Below, one piece after another: positions 60,400 through 64,000 of a stretch of DNA of 64,000 nucleotides. The notes under the pieces are model-generated. The model was not told where the DNA came from and did no database searches. It saw nothing but the letters and a program-made list of their open reading frames with translations. The stretch's first letter is position 1; each line of letters starts with the position of its first letter. Location: the NCBI GenBank assembly GCA_963845425.1, contig CAWJSC010000009.1:62001-126000 (forward strand). The letters run 5' to 3'. The DNA is from DATDAH01 sp963845425. GTDB taxonomy: Bacteria > Actinomycetota > Acidimicrobiia > Acidimicrobiales > DATDAH01. A program made the translations under genes and the position numbers.

Positions 60400-61444
60400 G
60401 GCAGGCGAGCACACCGAGCCCCCGGCCGGCGGTCACGCCCACACCCACGGCGCGGGTCCGGTCGGCGAGCTCCGGGCGAAGCAACGCCGCGCGCTGTGGT
60501 GGGCTTTGGCTGCCAACGGCGGGTTCCTCGTCGCCGAGGTGGTCGGCGGCATCGCCTTTTCGTCGCTGGCGCTCCTGGCAGACGCGGCCCACATGGCCTC
60601 CGATGTCGTGGGCCTGGCCATTGCGCTGGTCGCGCAGGCGCTGTTGGACCGACCGTCGTCTCATCGACACACCTACGGATTGCAGCGGGCCGAGGTCCTG
60701 GGGGCGCTGGTCAACGGCGTGCTGCTCGTGGCCACGTCGGCCTGGATCGTGTTCGCCGCCATCCAGCGCCTCGGTGATCCGGTGGAGGTTGACGGGGCTG
60801 GCCTGCTGGTCGTGGCCCTCCTGGGGTTGGTTGTCAACCTCGGCAGCGCCGTGGGCATCGCCCGGGTCAGGGGCAACAGCCTCAACATGCGGGGGGCCTT
60901 TGTCCACCTGGCCTCTGACGCCGCCGGCTCGGTGGCGGCGATCCTCGCCGGCATCGCCATCGTCGCCTGGGGTGCGGACTGGGTCGATCCCGTGGCCTCG
61001 ATCCTTATTGCCGTCCTTGTCCTGTGGTCGACCTGGGGACTCCTGCGGGACACCGTCCAGGTGCTGTTGGAGGGCACGCCGACCGGGCTCGAGCCGGATC
61101 GGCTGATCGACGCCATCCTCACGGGCACCGACGTCAGCGAGGTGCACCACCTGCACGTGTGGAGTCTGGCCAGTGACACTCCTGCCCTGTCGGCCCACCT
61201 GGTGGTCGACGGCGAGCTGACGATGCACGAGGCCCAGGAACGGAGCGAGGACGTGCGCCGCGTGCTCGCCGACCGCTTCGGGGTCGCCCACGCCACCCTC
61301 GAGCTCGAGTGCCACCCGTGCGACGAGCCGGAGCACGAGCCCGACGGGCAGCGGGGCCGGCGTGACGGTCACTGCAATGCGTCGCTATCCCCAGCGGGCA
61401 GCGGCGATCCTCGTCTGGGTCACCCTGGGGTGGAACGTGGTTGA
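60389..61444 (+). CDS. CDF-family cation exporter (ZitB/CzcD-type)
   Basis: The 351-residue protein has an N-terminal His patch (GGHAHTHGAG), six membrane helices with metal-site HxxxD pairs (ADAAHMASDV and HLASDAAG), and a cytoplasmic domain ending VHHLHVWSL ... ATLELECHPC. These are the zinc/cobalt/cadmium efflux signatures. The last ~25 residues overlap the next gene and may be out of frame with the original terminus. Confidence 0.93.
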   Translation: MAAEAGEHTEPPAGGHAHTHGAGPVGELRAKQRRALWWALAANGGFLVAEVVGGIAFSSLALLADAAHMASDVVGLAIALVAQALLDRPSSHRHTYGLQRAEVLGALVNGVLLVATSAWIVFAAIQRLGDPVEVDGAGLLVVALLGLVVNLGSAVGIARVRGNSLNMRGAFVHLASDAAGSVAAILAGIAIVAWGADWVDPVASILIAVLVLWSTWGLLRDTVQVLLEGTPTGLEPDRLIDAILTGTDVSEVHHLHVWSLASDTPALSAHLVVDGELTMHEAQERSEDVRRVLADRFGVAHATLELECHPCDEPEHEPDGQRGRRDGHCNASLSPAGSGDPRLGHPGVERG

Positions 61445-61965
61445 GGGCGTGCTCGCCGTCGCGCTTGGGCGGGCCGCGGGGTCCATCGCCCTGATCGGGG
61501 TTCGGATTCGACAGCGGGATCGAGGTCTTCGTAGCCGTGGTCGTCCTCTGGCGGCTCCGGGGCCTGGCCGAGGAGCGGGAGGAGGCTGCGCTGCGCCTCA
61601 TCGGCGCCGGCTTCTTCCTCCTGGCGGGTTACGTGACAATCCAGGCGGTCGTCGATCTCGTCAGTGGGTCAGAGCCATCGGAATCCCTCGGTGGCATCGT
61701 CCTCGCCGCGGCCAGCGTCGTGGTCATGCCGGTCCTCGCCCTGGCCAAGGCCCGGGTCGGCTGTCAGATGGGCTCCGCGGCCGTCGTGGCGGAGTCGACG
61801 GAAACGATGCTGTGTGCCTACCTGTCCGCCGTGCTCCTGGTGGGGCTGGTGTTGAACAGCACCGTGGGCTGGTGGTGGGCCGATCCCGTGGCGGCCATCG
61901 CCATCGCGGCTGTTGCGCTCCGCGAGGGCCGTGAGGCCTGGCGCGGCGACACCTGTTGTGACTAG
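61362..61965 (+). pseudogene. CDF-like transmembrane protein, frameshifted
   Basis: The first part reads AAAILVWVTLGWNVVEGVLAV then GRAAGSIALIG from the GTG at 61362. An extra G in the GGGG at 61497–61500 shifts the frame, after which FGFDSGIEVFVAVVVLWRL and later MGSAAVVAESTETMLCAYLS continue in the +1 frame. Joined it gives about 200 residues with five or six helices and metal-site Asp/Glu, like half-size CDF proteins lacking the cytoplasmic domain. The homopolymer position makes a base-call error plausible. Confidence 0.75.
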
Positions 61966-61971
61966 TCCCCG

Positions 61972-63007
61972 TCAGGGGTGATCGTGGCGGTGGTGCGCGT
62001 CCGGCAGGTGGGCGTGGCGGTGGCTGTGAGCTTCGTGGCGATGGACGTGGCGATGCCGCCCGGTCACCGGCTCGGGGTGGACGTGGTCGTGCTCGCCGTC
62101 GTCGTGGCGGTGGCTGTGGTCGTGCTCGACCTCGAGGTGGCCGTGCTCGTGTTCGTGGGACTCCAAGGCGAGGGTCACGACGCCGACGGCCATGAGCCCG
62201 CCCGCTAGGAGCAGGGTCCTGGTCAGGGGCTGGCCCAGCACGGTGACAGCGAAGGCGGATCCGAGGAACGGCCCGGTGGCGAACACGGCGGCCTCGCGTG
62301 CCGAGCCGAGGCGACGCAGCGCGTGGAGGTCGAGCACGATCGACAGCCCGTAGGCGGCCATGCCGATGACGAGGAGGGCGACGGTGGAGGCGGGTGCGGG
62401 GAACGACTCACCGAGGGCGAGGGCCAGGACGAGGACCGGGACAGAGGCACCGATGGCCTTGACGTGTGCGATCCGCACGGGGTCGGCCAACGAGAGGCGC
62501 TGGGAGAAGTTGTTGTCTAGGCCCCAGGGCAGACGGGCCCCGGCGATGGCGGCCACGCCGATGACATCGATTCTGTCCCGACGGCCGGACGGTCAGCACG
62601 ACGGCGCCGACGACGGTCGCCCCAGCGCCGAGCGCGACGACTCGTCCGAGGTGATCGCCGAAGAACAGGAGGCCGAGGGCGATTGTGGCGGGCGCCTCGA
62701 GGTTGAGCAGCAGCGCGGAGAACTCGGGGTCGAGTCGCCCGAGCCCGGTCACGAGCAAGATCGGGCCGATGACCCCTCCGAGCAGGACCACGGCGCCGAG
62801 CGGCAGGCGGTCCGCCCGAATGAATGGTGGTGGATCGGTCCGGCGGGCGGTGGCGACCACCGTGAGCGCGATGGCGGCCCCGGCGTAGAGGAGTCCGGCG
62901 GTGGCCAGGACGCCGCTGTCCCCGATCAGCTCGCTGGTGAGAGGAGCGCTCAGCCCGAACAGGGCGGCCGCGAGGAGTCCGGCAGCCATTCCCTGACGAC
63001 GCTCCAC
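61972..63007 (-). pseudogene. EamA/DMT transporter with His-rich tail, frameshifted
   Basis: The N-terminal half (AAGLLAAALFGLSAPLTSEL to VVLTVRPSG) is in one frame and the C-terminal half (IDVIGVAAIAGA to ALES) in another, split by one extra base near 62572. Together they form a ten-helix EamA drug/metabolite transporter. About 61 further residues hold roughly 23 His (HEHEHGHLEVEHDHSHRH), a probable metal-sensing or buffering tail. Convergent with the CDF-like gene. The GTG at 63007 or ATG at 62989 could start it. Confidence 0.78.
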
Positions 63008-63034
63008 CGGGAGAGTCTGCCGTACGAGTCGGGA

Positions 63035-63871
63035 TCAGGCTCGGGCGCGGACCAGCCAGACGCGGCCGGGGAGGTCGATGGCACCGTCGGCGCCGGCTCG
63101 GGACTGCAGGGCGGACCGCACCCCGTCGAGGGCTTCGGTCCGTTGCTCGAGCGATGCCGGTTCCAGGGCCGTCTTGGCATAGTCCATCTGCTGGATGAAG
63201 GCGACAGCCTCATCCGCGGAATCGCCGAGGTGCACGGTCCGGGCGGTGTCGGCGAGCTCGATCTCGGACCACCCGGCCTCGTGGAGAATCGTCCGGACCC
63301 GGTCGGGGTCGTGGAACGCGAAGCCGTCCGGTGGGCTGTCGGGCACCGGCGGTGCCAAGGGCACGACCTCGGCGATGGCCCGCGCGGGCACGGTCGTCCA
63401 CTCGTTGTCGTCGCGGGACTGCCAGCACACGAAGGCCAGGCGGCCACCGGGGCGGAGCGCTGATCGCAGGTGGGTGAAGGCGGCGGCGGGGTCGGCGAAG
63501 AACATGATGCCGAAGCGGCTGGTGAGGACGTCGTGGGCGTGGGGGCCGAGGTCGCCGCTCGAGGCGTCGGCCTCGCGGAACTCGACGTTGTCGATGCCTC
63601 GCTGAGCGGCCCGGACCCGGGCCACGTCCAGCTCGTCGCCGGACAGGTCGACCCCGAGGACGGAGCCCTCGGACCCGACGGCCGTCGCGGCGGCCATCGA
63701 GAGGTCGCCGCCGCCGCACCCGACGTCGAGCACCCGCTCGCCCGGGGCGATGGCGGCACCCTCCAGGACCGGGTCCAAGAACTCGGCCAGTAGCCCGCTG
63801 AACCAGTCGGCGTGCTCGGCCCAGAACCGGCCCTTCTCGCCCGCCCACTCGGTGGCCGCGTCCTTGGTCAT
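63035..63871 (-). CDS. Class I SAM-dependent methyltransferase
   Basis: The 278-residue protein has the SAM motif I VLDVGCGGGDLSMAAA, acidic motif II VLGVDLSGDEL, motif III READASSGDLG and a GGRLAFVCWQS strand. It resembles UbiE/COQ5-like small-molecule methyltransferases, substrate unknown. It lies upstream of the EamA gene on the same strand. Confidence 0.9.
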   Translation of the reverse strand: MTKDAATEWAGEKGRFWAEHADWFSGLLAEFLDPVLEGAAIAPGERVLDVGCGGGDLSMAAATAVGSEGSVLGVDLSGDELDVARVRAAQRGIDNVEFREADASSGDLGPHAHDVLTSRFGIMFFADPAAAFTHLRSALRPGGRLAFVCWQSRDDNEWTTVPARAIAEVVPLAPPVPDSPPDGFAFHDPDRVRTILHEAGWSEIELADTARTVHLGDSADEAVAFIQQMDYAKTALEPASLEQRTEALDGVRSALQSRAGADGAIDLPGRVWLVRARA

Positions 63872-63929
63872 CGCTGGTGGCTCTTCGCCTGCCGGCTCAT
63901 CGAGTTACGGGCCTGTTCTGCTCCGCCGC

Positions 63930-64000
63930 TCATCGATCGCGGAGGAAGCGCTCGACCTCGTCGACCAGAGCGCTGCCGTCACCGTGCAGGGCCTGCTCGT
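63930..64000 (-). CDS. C-terminal 22 codons of an unidentified gene
   Basis: The reverse strand reads ALVDEVERFLRDR followed by a TGA at 63930–63932. A tail of this kind is seen in alpha/beta-hydrolase/adenylate-cyclase proteins, but too little is present to assign it. Confidence 0.4.
   Translation of the reverse strand, partial: EQALHGDGSALVDEVERFLRDR

Overview
The window is high-GC (roughly 70% or more), densely coded DNA with frequent GTG/TTG starts, ATGA/GTGA gene overlaps, an SRP RNA–dnaX–ybaB–recR core, an LLM-class F420-type oxidoreductase, a DivIVA/Wag31-like protein and a carboxylating crotonyl-CoA reductase. Together these point to an actinobacterium, most plausibly an Acidimicrobiia-type lineage (Ilumatobacter/Iamia relatives). 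That placement is inference; there is no rRNA in the window. At least 13 genes have a TANNNT hexamer 6–9 nt before the start codon, the arrangement of leaderless actinobacterial transcripts, and this was used to choose several starts.

Layout. 1–6 kb: tadA (partial), a secreted L,D-transpeptidase, a GGDEF diguanylate cyclase, tRNA-Ser, SRP RNA, and the dnaX–ybaB–recR replication/repair operon. 6–13 kb: carboxylesterase, thiolase, DivIVA-like protein, then ccr–mce–CMD-family protein, a carbon assimilation (crotonyl/ethylmalonyl-CoA) cluster. 13–17.7 kb: an OmpR-type two-component system with secreted partner proteins; two upstream regions share 11-bp-period direct repeats that look like its operator. 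17.2–20.5 kb: a frameshifted PPOX-type flavoprotein, a 5'-3' nuclease, an SDR and a Rieske oxygenase. 20.6–28.5 kb: a surface-glycan locus with two adenylate-forming enzymes at its ends, two glycosyltransferases, a methyltransferase and a Wzm/Wzt-like ABC exporter. 28.5–31.2 kb: a NitT/TauT-type importer. 31.2–36.7 kb: ATP-dependent DNA ligase, ACT-malic enzyme, HAD and VOC proteins, then tRNA-Asp/tRNA-Phe with an att-like 26-bp repeat enclosing one lipoprotein gene. 36.8–41.3 kb: PLP decarboxylase, a tandem-TetR regulator and a zinc metallopeptidase lipoprotein.

41.4–44.2 kb looks accessory: a Tat-exported protein, a transporter remnant, a stretch of lower GC and a predicted PD-(D/E)XK nuclease-fold protein. 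44.4–52.3 kb returns to housekeeping and catabolic genes (tRNA-Glu, CoA-disulfide-reductase-like enzyme, glnD, LLM oxidoreductase, NUDIX, amidase, GNAT, cupin).

52.4–63 kb is a metal-handling region. It has a His-rich membrane protein with an unrecognised C-terminal domain, a CopC–CopD-type protein, and a chain of small secreted/membrane proteins coupled by 4-nt overlaps (FixH/YtkA-like, SCO-like, DUF305-tail minigene, zf-HC2 membrane protein). These are followed by DUF3703, a CDF zinc/cobalt exporter, a second CDF-like protein and an EamA transporter with a His-rich tail. Three genes here, and one at 17.4 kb, each carry an apparent single extra base, so sequence error and real decay must be separated. 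A SAM methyltransferase and a partial gene end the window.
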